From contig JAXCGZ010022678.1 of assembly GCA_037179515.1 (NCBI GenBank), positions 43,501 to 107,500 on the forward strand: 64,000 bases of DNA. Reading direction: 5' to 3'. Origin of the DNA: Halocaridina rubra (Eukaryota > Arthropoda > Malacostraca > Decapoda > Atyidae). The position numbers and the translations under genes are program-made. Under the pieces are notes generated by a model that did not search any database, was not told the DNA's origin, and saw nothing but the letters and a program-made list of their open reading frames with translations. Every line of letters begins with the position of its first letter. The stretch's first letter is position 1. Of this stretch, positions 45,371 through 57,683 are shown piece by piece.

Positions 45371-46006
45371 AGATTACTTCTCTAATGTGTTGTTTATTTT
45401 TATGTTTATCTTTTATGTCTTTAATACTGTACGTGTACTTGTTTACTTTAGCGTACAAACGTTATTCCTAATGGAAAACGAAAAAGATGAAGAATAATTT
45501 TTTGATCGTAGTTTTATATTTCCCTTTGTGGGACTTTGAAAGCCAGAACATGGCAGAAACATTTTAGTTTAGTGCTGAATAGCTGAATGTTTTAAATCCA
45601 GTCGCCAATGTTAATGACGACGTGGTTCAAATGTTTAATTTGCGTATACTGTATTTTATTTTGTATATTATATTATTGCCTTCTTGCATGTGAAGCATTC
45701 ATAAACTTAAATATTGATATTCACTGATATCTAATTGTGATTTAATTTTCTTGAAATTTGAATTTGATCACATTTCTTTTATGTTTTGCATGTCATTTAA
45801 TGTTTTGTTTACAAGACTTGTTTACTTTTACTAATAGTATGATATGTTCCAGTGGTGGATCCCATTCTTATTATTCATTTGTTCTTTTCCATGAGAAGGA
45901 TATCTCATCCCTCATAATAACACTGAAGTCACCGTAACTTCCTCTGTTCTTTTTTCGCCTTCTGTAGTAGAATTTTGCTAAATCAATATTCTCTAGAAAG
46001 GGCCTT
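45371..46006 (+). other. Gypsy-B 3' untranslated region and polypurine tract
   Basis: It has no envelope or accessory frame. It ends with ctctagaaagggcctt directly before the 3' LTR, the probable plus-strand primer. Confidence 0.75.
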
Positions 46007-47987
46007 TGTGACAGAGTGTTTCGCTCAATGTCAACAGAGGCTGTTAGATGCCTTAACAAATAAATTAGTAACATAACTGTTATTTTCTAACTAAAAAAAT
46101 TAATTCCCTTTAACATAACTGTTATTTTCTAACTAATAAAATAATTCCCACTTCTTGACTTTCGCAGATTATGATTATTTGCAATTTGTATTTTAGCTTA
46201 TAGCTAATTGTAAAAATAGCTTATTTACTCTTCTTGTACGTGTAGAAGTATAGCCCCAATATAAAGGCTGCTCCTATTTTTCTGTCTGTAACGAGCTAAG
46301 AAAATTAAGAAAAGAATAACCAGTAACCTAACTTTTCATTATTATTCTCGTTTTATTTTATTTGCTTCCACTTGTTGCACCTAAAAATACTGTCTCTCCC
46401 TTGCATCTCTGCTATAATTGCCTGCCAGGGACCACCACTAAAATAGTCCTTAAAATGAAATCAGAGCCAATTGCTGCTCTAGGAATGTCTCCTACAGATG
46501 ACGTCACGAAGCACAACGAGGAGACGCTCTCTTTTGGCGCCGAGACTGCCCAGAGGCAACATCTCGCCTGGGTAGTCCAAGTTTATTTTCAAATTCCAAT
46601 TACGTGGCATCTTCACAGGAATTCATCTAGCACAACAAGGAATTCATCTAGCACAACAAGGTGAGGGATAGTGTATGGTAAAGCTCGTGGGTCAAGCAAA
46701 TTGGTTTATTTTCGAGAATTAGTTACATTCGTTACTGGATAAATCTTATGGATTTCTATTCTCAGATTCCATTCCCAGTCACACGAAATTTTGTAGATTA
46801 CCACACTGGAATCTCACATGCCAAAGTTAATTCCTTAACCTGTAAATTACAGCTGATATATATTGCTGAGAAGTTTCTTTTCACTGAATGTGATAAACGA
46901 AAATCTCATCCTCTGAAGACTAGTTATGAGCCCGTAAAAATCTATCTCTCTTCCTAATAAATTCTAATTTCATTTCACCCCTTTCTATCATCGTAAATAA
47001 AGTGTTTTTACTTCAAAAACTCGTCAATAAAGCTATTTGCCAAAAAGCCAAATTGCAAATATTCAAAAGGTAATTTTTCCCAGTTGGCTATGCAAATATT
47101 TCTTGTTAACCACAATTTAATGAATGCATACCGTATTTATCTTGCTAATTCTTCATATGTTGGGGATAAAGTGTTTTGAGTTATAAGTTGCAAATACCTC
47201 AAAAGGTGGTTTTGCACCCTTTTTTTAATTGCAAAGTTCTTGATAACTAAGAGTGAATGAATACTGTATTTATCTCGTAGATTCTTCCTTTATCTTAAAT
47301 AGAGTGTTTTACCATATTAATTGCATATCAGTAATAAGCATTGCAACTTTTGTGGTTGCCCACAATTTAAGGAATACATACAGTACTGTATTTGATTTGC
47401 TTATTCTTCATTTATTGTGAATATATTATTTTCTTTAAAACCAGTAAAGAATTAATGTTTTGTATGCTATTATGGTAGCATAAATATTTCTGGTTAGCTG
47501 TGAATAACCTATATATATTCATCCAGTAGAATGACATTGGAAACTCATTATATGTGTGCTCATGCTTTCAGTTTCCCATTATAAACAGTGTGTCATTTCT
47601 GTTTCTGAAATTGCAGTGTCCTGTATTCTACTCTGCCTGTGTGACAGAGGTAATCATCGAGTTGAGGCCAAAGTCTTGGCATACGTCCGTGGTGCCGGGA
47701 AACGAACTCATACTCACCTCCTCCGGGATTCGAGGCAGCATTTCATAAAATTTAATTTGAGAAATTTAATTCAATTCTTTTAATGTCATTGCATTTCCAA
47801 AATTAAAAGAAAGTTGAATTCTGAGTTTCATTTAACCGACTAATGGTAATAAAAATGGGGTGTTCAAGTACAAATATCTGTCCTGTCTGTTTGTGAGCTC
47901 TTAACCGAGCTCGGTACTTTGAGTCCCCTTAGTAAAACAGAATCTTAACAACACTCTAGCATCATTCTGTAAAACCCCCCCCCCACA
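46007..47987 (+). repeat. Gypsy-B 3' LTR
   Basis: Starts TGTGACAGAGTG, ends with a slightly longer C run and ACA, and is followed by the gcaaa duplication. Confidence 0.96.
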
Positions 47988-48303
47988 GCAAATAAAATAA
48001 AACGAGAATAATAATGAAAAGTTAGGTTACTGGTAAACAATCTCCAGAATGTTTTTGGCTTGTAGCAGACGGAAAATAGGAGCAGCCTTTATATCGGGAC
48101 TATACTTTACACGTACAAGAAGAGTAAATAAGGTATATTTAAAATTAGCTATAAGCTAAAATATAAATTGCAAATAATCATAATCTGCAAAAGTCAAGAA
48201 GTGGGAAATATTTTTTTAGTTAGAAACTAACAGTTAAGTTACTAATTTATTTAATAAGGCATCTAACAGTCTCTGGTGACTTTGAGCAAAACACTCTGTC
48301 ACA

Positions 48304-50430
48304 CAGATGAACTTCAAATTTCTTTATGGCACAATATGCGGCCAGAGCTTCCTTCTCCATGGTGGAGTAATTATGCTCTGCAGGGCAAAGCATGTGGCTT
48401 GCATATCGCACTGGAGCTACTTCTGTTGAGTTGTCCGACCGGGCTTGCAAGAGCACTGCACCTAGGCCTTCGTCTGAGGCGTTGGTCTGCAAGATAAAGG
48501 GAAAATCGGGGTTTACCAGTTGTAATACGGGCTCACCTGCCAATGCTTCTTTGAGCTTGAAAAATGCTCTCTCTGCCTCGTCTGTCCATTGGACAGGAGA
48601 GATTTTTCCTCGCTTTGAGGAGGTCATTTGCTGCAAAGGGGCAGCGATAGTATTAAAGTGTGGCATGAACTCTTTGTAGAAGCCGACACTACCCAGGAAT
48701 GATCTCAGTTGAGTGACAGTAGCAGGTTTCTCCATGTCCTTAATAGTTTGCACCTTGTCCTGTAAAGGGGACATAACTCCTTCTCCGACCAAGTGGCCAA
48801 GATACTGCAACTGTGTGGAACCAATCTCGAGCAAGACCTCTGTGAAAAGTCGCGAGGTGCGATGACCAATCCTGAGAATGCATCAGGATGTCGTCTATGA
48901 ATCATGAAACATTGTTGAGGTCCTGCAATACTGCCCTCATGAGTCGGCTGAAGCAGGTGGGGGTATTCACCATACCAAAAGGAATGACCCTGAACTGGTA
49001 CAGACTGTATCTTGTGGAAAAGGTTGTTAAAGGCTTGGTAGTCTCATTCAGCGGTACTTGCCAAAATCCATTGGCCAGATCAAATTTGGACAGGTAGTGG
49101 GCTCGGGAGAGTAAAGAGAAAATATGCTCGTCATCAGCAATGGGCTCTACATCAAAGATGGTACGGGAGTTAAGCTTACAACAGTCAAGGCTGAACCTGT
49201 GACTGCCATCTCACTTACCCACTGCCAGTAACGGCAAACACCAAGGCAAAATGCTCTTTTCAGCTATTCCGAGATGAACCCGAGTGTCAAGATCTTCTTT
49301 CATCTGTATGAACAGCTAGTGGGGAAGGCCATAGGAATGTCAAAATGGCTCTGGGTCAGTCAATCTGACATGATGCTTATGGGTAGCAGTAGTGCCTTGG
49401 AGGTTGTTGAAGACGTTCTTGTAGTCCTTTAATAGCTTGTTCAGCTGTTCCTGTTGGCTCGGTTGCAGTCTGGAGTTAATAATGCAAGTACTCACACTTT
49501 CCTTTCGGTGTGTGGGAATGGCATGATCCTTACCGTCATCAAAAGTTAAGGTTACATCTTCAATGGAGAGGGCGGTGGCTGTGGCCAGAGGGGCTTTTTC
49601 TGAAAAACTCTACTCCCGTAAATTTGTCTCCACCGCAAGGAAGGACTACTCCAATATAGGAGGTAAGGGGTGGCTATAATGGAGTACCTATCTTGCTGCA
49701 GCCTCGGAGGTACTAGGGGTTGTTGAGAGTGCCAGCGCAGGAACCCTGTGGGCCTCTGGGTCCTCACAATACAGCTTCAGCTGGTTAATGTGGTATTTCC
49801 AGTTATTGCCATCAACATTTAACATGTAATTGCTGGGGGTCACACGATGTATCACAGTGTACGGTCCTTTCCAGCGTAGCATTAGCTTGCGAGTATCTGT
49901 TGGAAGAAGTAACAGAGCTCGATCTCCAGGTGTCAGGGCATGACGCCAGGCACACTTGTCAAAGAGGAGCTTGGAAATCTGCTGGTGACCTTTAATGGCT
50001 AATTGTGCAGCTTTCCAGGCCTTTTTGAGATGGGACAAAAACTTCAAAATATACTCATGGACGTCCCTATCACCCTCCTTGATGGTAGGTGAGTCCCAAC
50101 ATTCTGCCAAGAATTCTAATTGGCCTCTTGCCTTATGACCATAAATCAACTCGAAAGGCAAGCATCCAGTAGTGTCGTGGGGCGTCTCTCTAAAGGAGAA
50201 AAGTGCAGCGGGGACATACTTTTTCTACTGCCTGGGTATATCTATTACTAGCATGCACAAACATCGCTTCAATGTCCCATTATAGTGTTCACATGCCCCA
50301 TTAGATTGGGCATGATAGACACTTGTACGAATGTGCTTCATTTCTAAGAGGTTACAGAAAGCCTCAAAGTGCCTACTTGTAAATTGACTTCCATTGTCAG
50401 AAAAGACCTGCTCAGAGAAACCAACCCTTA
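48304..50430 (-). pseudogene. Gypsy-C pol (integrase to RNase H), broken
   Basis: On the minus strand the order is the integrase core (SDNGSQFTSRHFEAF near 50380, NGACEHYNGTLKR, last catalytic Glu kept), GPY/F module (RWKGPYTVIHRV, about 49850) and RT. The RT frame is shattered between about 49690 and 48840. RNase H (LGAVLLQARSDNS) follows and stops at the Gypsy-A target duplication (cagat, 48304-48308); its remainder is at 16213-16376. It again shows integrase before RT. It lacks a segment of about 45 bp near 48835 in the RT and is truncated at 50430. It is more diverged than Gypsy-A. Confidence 0.9.
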
Positions 50431-50529
50431 TCGCTCTCTGATGACGAACAGACAACGGACTGTCAATATTTTATATCTTGCCAGTCCAACTCACTCCCAA
50501 ACTGCACGACGTGGCTGAAAATTTCCAAA

Positions 50530-51250
50530 AGTGTCTTTCCAGGAATTCATCTGGCACAAACAAGGTGAGAGAAGTGTATTGTAATGCTCATTGGCCAAGC
50601 AACATTGCATTTAATGTTACTACTGGTAAAAATCCTTAAGTAATTTTTGCTCAGTTCCATTCCCATAAAAATGAACTTTTGTTTAGTACCCTACTGAAAT
50701 CTTATTTGCCAAATTTAATTCCTTGACATAAAAATTGCATGGATATACATTGATAAGAAAGGTCTTTCATTTTCATTGTTCAGGTAAAGATTTCGCCCTC
50801 AGAAGATTGCTCATTGCTACATGGAAATTCTATCTCTTCTCCTAACAAATTATAATTTCATTTCATCCTTTTCTATCATTGTCAATAAAGTGTTTTATGC
50901 CAATGCTTGCAAACAGTTAATAATTTGTTTATGCCTTTTGGTTGCATAAACCTTTCTTGTCAACTGTGATTAAGCGATTACACATTTATCTAGTAGATTT
51001 ATAATTGGAAACCCACTATTTGTGTGCTTGAGCCTTCAATCTCTCCCATCATTAATGGTGTGTCATTTCTGTTTCTGTAATTGCAGAGTCCTTCATTCTA
51101 CATTGCCTGTGTGACAGAGGTGGTCTCCTTTGATTTGAGGCCCAAGTCTTGGCATCCGTATGTGGTGCCGGTAATCAAACACATACTCACCACCATCCCG
51201 GGATTAGCGGCTGCATTCCATAATATTAAATCTTTTAATATTTTTTTATG
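50530..51250 (+). mobile_element. decayed Gypsy LTR, left part
   Basis: Similar to 37640-38800 of the Gypsy-B LTR, with many substitutions and gaps (shared aggaattcatctggcac, gtgtgtcatttctgtttctg, cttggcatccg). It has the opposite orientation to Gypsy-C. It stops at about 51250, where LINE-3 starts, and resumes at 55851. Between 50430 and 50530 nothing is recognised. Confidence 0.8.
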
Positions 51251-51681
51251 TCTGAGAGTGGACGCACCTATAAAGGAGCTCGTGATTCTAGTGATATTTA
51301 TTAACTTTGGACAAAATAAGTTCTGAAAAAATGCAATAGAGTGATTATAAGTATTGACTAAAGTGAAAATAATTGCATTAGGGTTAATTAGTGATATCAT
51401 TAACTGAAATAGAGTGAAAGATCAGTTGTAGTGGTTGCTTAAAACCACCACCCCTGTGGTGGTGGAAAACATGAAAACATTTAAAAGAAAAGATAAGAAG
51501 CAAACAAAAAGGAAACAAATTAGCATTGATTTTTGTATGATGAACTTGTATCTACTTGTATAGAGTATAAAACTGAAAAAGAGTTAAAAGGAAAAAGTGA
51601 AATAAAAACAAGAGAAAATATAAAAATGGCAACGGCTAATCCTTTACTTGAAAGTCAGCAGATTCTGCTGATGCTGTACTA

Positions 51682-52700
51682 TGTGGGCTTTGCAGAACAG
51701 TTGTTTATAAGGGTATTATCTGTGACTTTTGTGAGAAGTGGTATCATTATGAGGAATTGTGTTCTTGTTTGGGGAATTTGGGCACGAATGTTGTCAACAA
51801 TGTTATCAACAGCAAAAGGATTATGTACAAATGTTTTGGATGTGAGAGAAACAAATCAATGAAAGGTGTACAAGGAGAATATTGCAATGCAAATGCTGAA
51901 TCATTACAACAAGTAATGGATCAAATGCAACAGCAACAGAATTTCATAGAAAGCCTATTTAAACAAATGGAAAGCCCATGTCAACAGAATGAAGAATTAA
52001 AACAACACATATTAGAAATCGATATGAGAGTTAGCAACAACAACTCAAGTGACGAGAAATCTGATGAAGATAAGAAAATGAAAACTTACTCAGAGAAATT
52101 GAAAACTAAGAAGACGCTTGTGATAAAATCTACGGATGAGAAAGTAAAGGCAGCAGAAAACAAAAAGAAGATAATGATGATAAAAACACAAGTTGATGAA
52201 GTGAAAGAATCAAAGGATGGTCACTTGATTGTAAATTTTATAGACAAAGAAAAATTGGAGGATGCTAAGAAAGAATTTGACGACTACAAGAAAGAGACTA
52301 ACATCTCAATAAATGAAAAGAATAAGCTTAAGCCAAAAATTAAGGTATGTAACGTTTCCAAAGAAGATATTGTAGACAACATAGTCATGAAGAATTCATG
52401 CATTCAAACACTTTTTAAAGAAGATGATGATTTTAAAATTGTCAAGATATTGAATGCCAAACAAGATGATAGATATCATCTTATCATAAAATGCAGCCCA
52501 GATATAAGGAAACAAATCTTTATTCGTGATGATGTGTTGTATACAATGTATGGAAGAAGTAAAGTATTTGACACCTACAAAGTGTTTCAAGTGCCAAGAA
52601 TTTGGACATAGAGCAAATGGATACGATAAAAACCAGGTATGTGCAAAAAGTGGAAGAGATCATAAACTTAAAGCATATCAAGAAACCACAGTGGAAAAAT
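51682..52700 (+). pseudogene. LINE-3 ORF1: PHD finger, coiled coil, zinc knuckle
   Basis: From 51682 the frame reads CGLCRTVV, then CDFCEKWYHYEELC, and CFGCE: a PHD-finger cysteine/histidine pattern. A glutamine-rich coiled coil follows (QQVMDQMQQQQNFIESL), then a lysine-rich linker and a segment like the RNA-binding part of LINE ORF1 (about 52200-52550). A CCHC knuckle follows in a shifted frame (CFKCQEFGHRANGY, with the last Cys mutated to Tyr). The frame from 51682 to 52611 has no stop, but the protein N-terminus is in another frame. The product would bind element RNA. Confidence 0.75.
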
Positions 52701-52814
52701 ACACAAATTGTACAAAAAAAAAAAAAAAGGGAATGAATGACACTAAGCACAGGACAAATGAAATGAATTGTCCAATTTATAACGATGAACTGTCAAGAAT
52801 AAAAAACAAAACTG

Positions 52815-55684
52815 ATGATGGCATCTAGGAAAACTAATAATATGTCATGTAGTCTAATAAATATTCAGTCAGTGGGCAATAAAACTATTAAAATAAGAAA
52901 CCTGATAAATGAACTTAAACTAGAAATATGTATTTTGATTGAAACTTGGCTATGGGGTGATGTGAGGGATAACTCAAAAATGAAAGAAATGAAGCCAGCA
53001 ACACATAATTTTAATCAGTTACCCAGAAAGGATAGAATAGATGGTGGAGTGGGTATCTTGATTTCTAAGTCTTTTTCTAAAATAATCATAAAAAATCAAT
53101 TATATTTTGAAACTTTTGAGTACATAAGATTTAGAAGTATCATTCAATAATAAACTCGTACGAATAATTGCGATTTATAAACCACCTAATAGAAGTGAAA
53201 AGAAATTTCTTGAAGAATTTGAGAACCTATTAGATACAATAAATGATCTGAGAACAACATTCATTTGTGGTGACTTTAATTTAGGACTAGATGAGGTCAG
53301 GAGTAATGAAAAAGAATTTATTGAACTTCTTGAAACACACAACTTAATGAACAGTGTGATAGACCCTACAACAATACATGATCATATACTAGACTTGGTA
53401 AGACATTATAAAGATCCTAACCTAATAAAAACACTTGAAGTGGAGCCTGATTTTTCAGTCTCACCAGTGCATAAATTAATTACTTTTTGTGTTGATTTCG
53501 AGAAATCAAAATCTATATGAACAAAAATTATTTATAGAGATAAATCTAGATTTGTTGCAAGGGAATTTATTGATGACTGTATAATGAAAATTAATAATGA
53601 AAACATAAGCTGTGATTGTCTATTTGATATACAAAGTAAGTCCTGTGTAGACTGCTATGTTCATAAAAGTATTATACTGTGCTCTGAAACTTATACTGAG
53701 AAATGCCCCAAAATTGAAAAGCAAATAATAATTAAGGACAAGGCTATGTGGTTTAATAAAGAGTTACTTATAGCAAAAAGAAAGAGACGTAACATGGAAG
53801 ATAAGTGGAAAAGAGCTAAAACAAGGGAAACAAGAGAACTATACATTAAAACAAGAAATGAATATAATAGTTTGGCTGAAAAAAACAAAAGAACATACTA
53901 CAACAAAGAGTCGAAAAATAAGGATACAAAACGGATGCATAAGACTTTAGAGGATTTTATTAGGCATAAAACAAGAAAAAGTTCTGCCAAATAACTTTAA
54001 TAGCCCAAATGAATTGGCAAATATTTTTGCTTTATATTTTGATAATAAAACAGAAATGATTTATAGAAGTTTTACTGATATAAATTTTATAGATACATCA
54101 TTTATGCCACAATCGGAATATAAAAAGCTAAATAAATTCAAGGAATTAAACATGGATGATCTCAAAAAAAGTAATTGGTAGAGTAAAGTGTACATATTGT
54201 GAGAATGACCCATTCCCGATAAAAGATATTAATGATGCTCCAAATATAAGCTTAATATATGATTTCTACCTCAAAATTGTAAACATGAGTATAAGACAAT
54301 CTAAATTTCCGAGAAGTGCAAAATTAGGATGCATTAAACCAACCTATAAAGGAAAAGGTGATCATAATGACTTAGGCTCTTTCAGGCCGATATCAAACTT
54401 GTCATATTTATCAAAAATTATTGAAACTGTAATTAATGATCAATTAAGGATTCACCTTTGAGACATCAATATCATACCAGAAAATCAATCAGCTTACAGA
54501 GAAAATCACTCAACAGAAACAACTGTTTGCTCTATTATTAATGATATGATTACTATGGTTGACGATGGAAAGTGTGGAATATTGATCATGCTTGACCTCA
54601 GTGCTGCATTCGATATAATTGTCTATGAGTATCTTCTTAGAAACTTGAAATCTATTGGCATAGATGAAAATGCATATAAATGGCTTGAAAGCTTTTTACA
54701 AAATAGAAAAGCTGTAGTTACAATATCGAATGCAAAATCTAATATAATGGATATAAATAAGGGGGTACCACAGTGTAGTGTCTTGGGTCCCACATTATCT
54801 AATATCTATACAGTTGAGTTATCGTAGATTCTAAAAAAACAATGTTGGATTTAACTTGTATGCTGATGATACTCAATACTATTTTGCGATAACAACTATT
54901 CAGAACACTACTAATAAAATTGATGAAATAATGGTTGACATAAAGAAGAAATTGAAACTGAATGATGATAAAACTGAATGCATGTTATTAGGGACAGAAT
55001 ATACCTTGAAAAACTTTGCACAATTAGAATATATGCAGATTGGAGCATCCAAAATCAAACTGGTACCAGTCGTGCGAAACTTGGGTGTTTTTATTGACAA
55101 TACTTAAACTATGAAAAATCAGATATTGATTATAGTAAAAACATGTAATTATCATCTTAGAAATATTGCATTTATCAAAAAGTATTTAAATGAAGATACC
55201 CTAAATACGCTAGTTCATAACCATATTATATCTAGCTTGGATTATTGCAATTCCCTTTAGTATGGTTTGCCAAACAATTTATTAAAAAAAACTTCAGATC
55301 ATTCAAAAGAAAGCAGCAAGATTAATAAAAGGCACACAGCGACATCAAAGAATTACACCGACACTGATTAAACTGCATTGGCTGCCGATAAAAGCAAGAA
55401 TTGCATACAAAATCTGTTTGCTAACCTACAAAACATTAAAGACCGGAGAACCGAAATACTTATGTGAGTATTTAGTCCCTTTTAAACTTGGAACAAACAT
55501 CACAGTGAGACATGCAAATGACATGTATAGACTGCATGAACCAAGATCTAATCGAAATATTGGTAGTAGAACCCATCAGTATAGTGCTCCAAGATTATAT
55601 AACGAATTATCAGCGCTACTCAGAGACGGTGATGAGGTGCAATTTAAGAAAAAACTGAAAACATACTTATTTGAAAAATGCTAA
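52815..55684 (+). pseudogene. LINE-3 ORF2: endonuclease and reverse transcriptase, broken
   Basis: Endonuclease: LINIQSVGNKT and ILIETWLWGD near 52850-52960, then GDFNLGLDE near 53271. A linker with many Lys follows. RT: FRPISNLSYLSKIIE (about 54380), LDLSAAFDIIVYEYLL (about 54594), GVPQCSVLGPTL and YADDTQYY (about 54860). The C-terminal block has LDYCNS, RIAYKICLL and APRLYNELS, ending near 55684. There are at least six stops or shifts. The RT catalytic YADD residues persist, but two breaks flank them. Confidence 0.85.
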
Positions 55685-55850
55685 GATATCGAACTCTTTA
55701 CTATAAATGAGCCCTTCAAGGTATGAGAGAGATAAATAAAAAGTAAAAAAAGAAAAGAAAATTTAAATAAACTTAAGACCCGCCAGAGAGGGGGCGAACC
55801 CTTCTACAGGAGGGTATAAACCACAAAAAGTAAAAAAGTAAAAAGTAAAG

Positions 55851-55987
55851 TTGAATTCTGAGTTTCATTATCCAAGTAGAGGTATTTGGGGAGTTGTGCA
55901 ATAAAAAAAAAAAGGATCTTAGATGTCTGTGAACTCCTAACCGAGTTCAGAAACTGAGTCCCCTTAATAGAACAGAACTCTCCCACA
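55851..55987 (+). mobile_element. decayed Gypsy LTR, right part
   Basis: It resumes with ttgaattctgagtttcatt and ends tctcccaca, like the Gypsy-B LTR 3' end (38838-39014). It completes the LTR interrupted by LINE-3. There is no recognisable internal region after it. Confidence 0.8.
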
Positions 55988-56340
55988 TAACCAAATACAT
56001 AAATAAATAAAGCCATTAACTTGATTAATACATATACAGCTGTGCTGCGAGCTGTGTATTTGTGTGTATTTCAAATAAAATCATAGTTACAGATATGTGT
56101 TTGTTTGTGTTAAATACAGCTGTGCTGCTAGCAGTGTATGTATGTGAATTTTAATAAAATCGTATTTACAGCTGTGTTTGTGTTTTGATTCAATATAATC
56201 ATTCAATATAAGCAAATATAAATACAGATAAATAAATAAAGCCATTAACTTGATAAATATGAATACATCTGTGCTGCTAATTGTGTATTCATCTGCTTAG
56301 CTCACAAACTGTTTAGCGCTCACAGTTTGAATTTTCTCCA
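55988..56340 (-). mobile_element. fragment related to the pogo-like element at 60.7 kb
   Basis: 56228-56335 is a diverged reverse complement of 60826-60930 (aaataaagccattaact, ctgtgctgct, agctcacaaactgttt). It also holds three shorter diverged repeats of atacagctgtgctgc. No transposase is present. Confidence 0.55.
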
Positions 56341-56729
56341 CCATCTAGGGAGGCAAAAAAATTTATTTATTAATAAATTTTAAACGTTATATGAAACGAT
56401 GTTCTATGGGAACCCCCTATACATATGAGTAGGAATTTAGATTTGTAATTATAAAGTGTTTATTTGGAAAATGATGATAAGCTATTAACATTATAAATCG
56501 TTTTACACAGAGGTGTGAGTCAGGAAATTTTCTTTAAACAGTTTTGGTTTTCAATATAAAGTATATGATTTTGCTATATTGCGTTGATTTAAGTACTTAT
56601 ACTTATTAAGTTGCTTATTATTATTTGGTTTGGAACTGTTGTTGTTTGGATTCATTCTGCAGTTACGTAAAATAAATGCCGTGACTTTTATGCTGGGTAT
56701 TATTTAATGTCCTTTAATAACACATTATA
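56341..56729. other. no gene recognised
   Basis: AT-rich sequence. Parts may be decayed BEL LTR, but I cannot align them reliably. Confidence 0.35.
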
Positions 56730-56886
56730 TGACAATATGCATGTGATATTAATTATGATGTTATTTGTAGAAGAGGAAACTATCTCGAGATCGTTTGTGT
56801 ACCTGTCCCGAAGCCATGTCAGGATTTCCAAATTTAGGGGGTATAAGATCGGAGGTAATAATATAGTGGAAATCCTCCAATCCTCC
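56730..56886 (+). mobile_element. BEL LTR 3' end, decayed
   Basis: It matches the last about 150 bp of the BEL LTR, with landmarks gcatgtgatattaattatga, ccatgtcaggatttccaaat and gtggaaatcctcca. It is clearly older than the copies at 6-14 kb. The open frames across it are shadows. Confidence 0.8.
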
Positions 56887-56887
56887 A

Positions 56888-56930
<43 letters not shown>
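56888..56930. repeat. (ATT)n microsatellite
   Basis: About 14 perfect trinucleotide units. Confidence 0.97.
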
Positions 56931-56932
<2 letters not shown>

Positions 56933-57244
56933 CCCTTTCTATTTTTGGACTAAGCAATTTTTTTTTCTGGTTTCAATGTATTTTGAAATAGTCTGACTAT
57001 CGTTTTCATCGAAAATTACTATTTTTTGTGTTGGAGCCAGAATTGGTAGCCGGCAGCGAGTACTTATATAGCCTAATCTAACCTAACCCAACTAATCTAG
57101 CTCAACTCAAATCTGAAGCCTTACATACCTTAGAAGGGTGAATATGCGTGTTTATACATCAGCACTGCACATTTCAGGAAGTAGTGGCAACACTGATTTC
57201 ACGGCTAGTATATGGAACGGGTATATGTAACTAATCCAGGTAAA

Positions 57245-57333
57245 AAAGTCATAGGTAAATAATTCACAGAAAAGGTCAGGTACAAAAATCTAACGTAACC
57301 TAACCTAACCTGTGAATTTTTACCTGTGACTTT
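57245..57333. repeat. inverted repeat with CCTAA-rich loop
   Basis: The arms aaagtcataggtaaataattcac and gtgaatttttacctgtgacttt pair with few mismatches around a loop of about 40 bp. The loop side contains taacctaacctaacc (about 57295-57309), three units of the arthropod telomere pentamer. It may be a small MITE. Confidence 0.7.
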
Positions 57334-57458
57334 ATTATCAACCACGCATAAAAAAATATTATTATTATGAAACTCATGAAGAACTGGGTCATGAAACATT
57401 TATAGGTTCTGATTCTACACTTGGAGTAAAGTTGAGGTCTGTAATCATCACTTTGTCG

Positions 57459-57483
57459 AATAATAATAATAATAATAATAATA
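57459..57483. repeat. (AAT)n microsatellite
   Basis: About eight perfect trinucleotide units. Confidence 0.9.
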
Positions 57484-57683
57484 GCAAACAATGGGTACTT
57501 GAAGCAGCATATGTAGAAGAATGTGCAGAGTACATCGAAAAAATTAAGAAATAATAGTTCTCTAAAAGATAAGTAACTACAAAGAAACTACAGTGCAGCC
57601 ACTCAAAGCATTCTAATAAGAATGACAGGAGTGGTGCAAGAGAATTAAGAAATGACAGGTTGCTGAAAGAATTAACTTATATA

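Larger units (their letters stand above)
37036..47987 (+). mobile_element. Gypsy-B: complete Gmr1-like Ty3/Gypsy retrotransposon
   Basis: A 10,952-bp element with LTRs 37036-39014 and 46007-47987. The flanking gcaaa duplication is perfect (37031-37035, 47988-47992). It has a tRNA-Lys primer-binding site, a repeat-bearing leader, one uninterrupted gag-pol frame, a 3' untranslated region and no envelope gene. By eye the LTRs differ at about ten of 1980 bases, so it inserted recently. It may still be able to move. The integrase-before-RT order places it in the Gmr1-like group (established family knowledge). Confidence 0.95.
16382..48303 (-). mobile_element. Gypsy-A: Gmr1-like Ty3/Gypsy element, interrupted in both LTRs
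   Basis: The element lies in the minus orientation, from the 5' LTR end at 48303 to the 3' LTR end at 16382. Perfect 5-bp duplications cagat flank it (16377-16381, 48304-48308). Its left (3') LTR is split by LINE-2 (about 17695-28614) and its right (5') LTR by Gypsy-B (37036-47987). The internal part is 29206-35402 with broken gag and pol. The domain order is protease, integrase, RT, RNase H, as in Gypsy-B. Excluding insertions, about 10 kb belongs to it. Confidence 0.92.
35403..48303 (-). repeat. Gypsy-A 5' LTR, split by Gypsy-B
   Basis: The LTR is present as 35403-37035 and 47993-48303 (47988-47992 is the duplicated gcaaa). Together it is about 1.94 kb, in the minus orientation. It is clearly diverged from the Gypsy-B LTR in the middle part but shares most of its architecture. 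Confidence 0.9.
51250..55850 (+). mobile_element. LINE-3: PHD-finger non-LTR retrotransposon, degraded
   Basis: About 4.6 kb with a 5' leader, ORF1, ORF2 (EN-RT) and an A-rich 3' end (repeats of aaaaagt). It inserted in an old Gypsy LTR, whose two halves flank it. The leader has a perfect-stem palindrome (about 51446-51470). ORFs are broken but less so than in LINE-1. The ORF1 PHD finger and the RT C-terminal block (LDYCNSL, RIAYKICLLTYKTL) resemble the CR1 assemblage. Confidence 0.85.
56931..57683. other. noncoding, with an inverted repeat and CCTAA runs
   Basis: No gene. Holds an inverted repeat (57245-57269 with 57310-57333), a CCTAA-rich loop, a further CCTAA-like patch near 57068-57090 and an (AAT)n tract at 57459-57483. 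Confidence 0.5.

Noticed and set aside
45371..46006. Envelope gene making Gypsy-B an errantivirus-type element
   Set aside because: No open frame with signal peptide or membrane anchor lies between RNase H and the 3' LTR.
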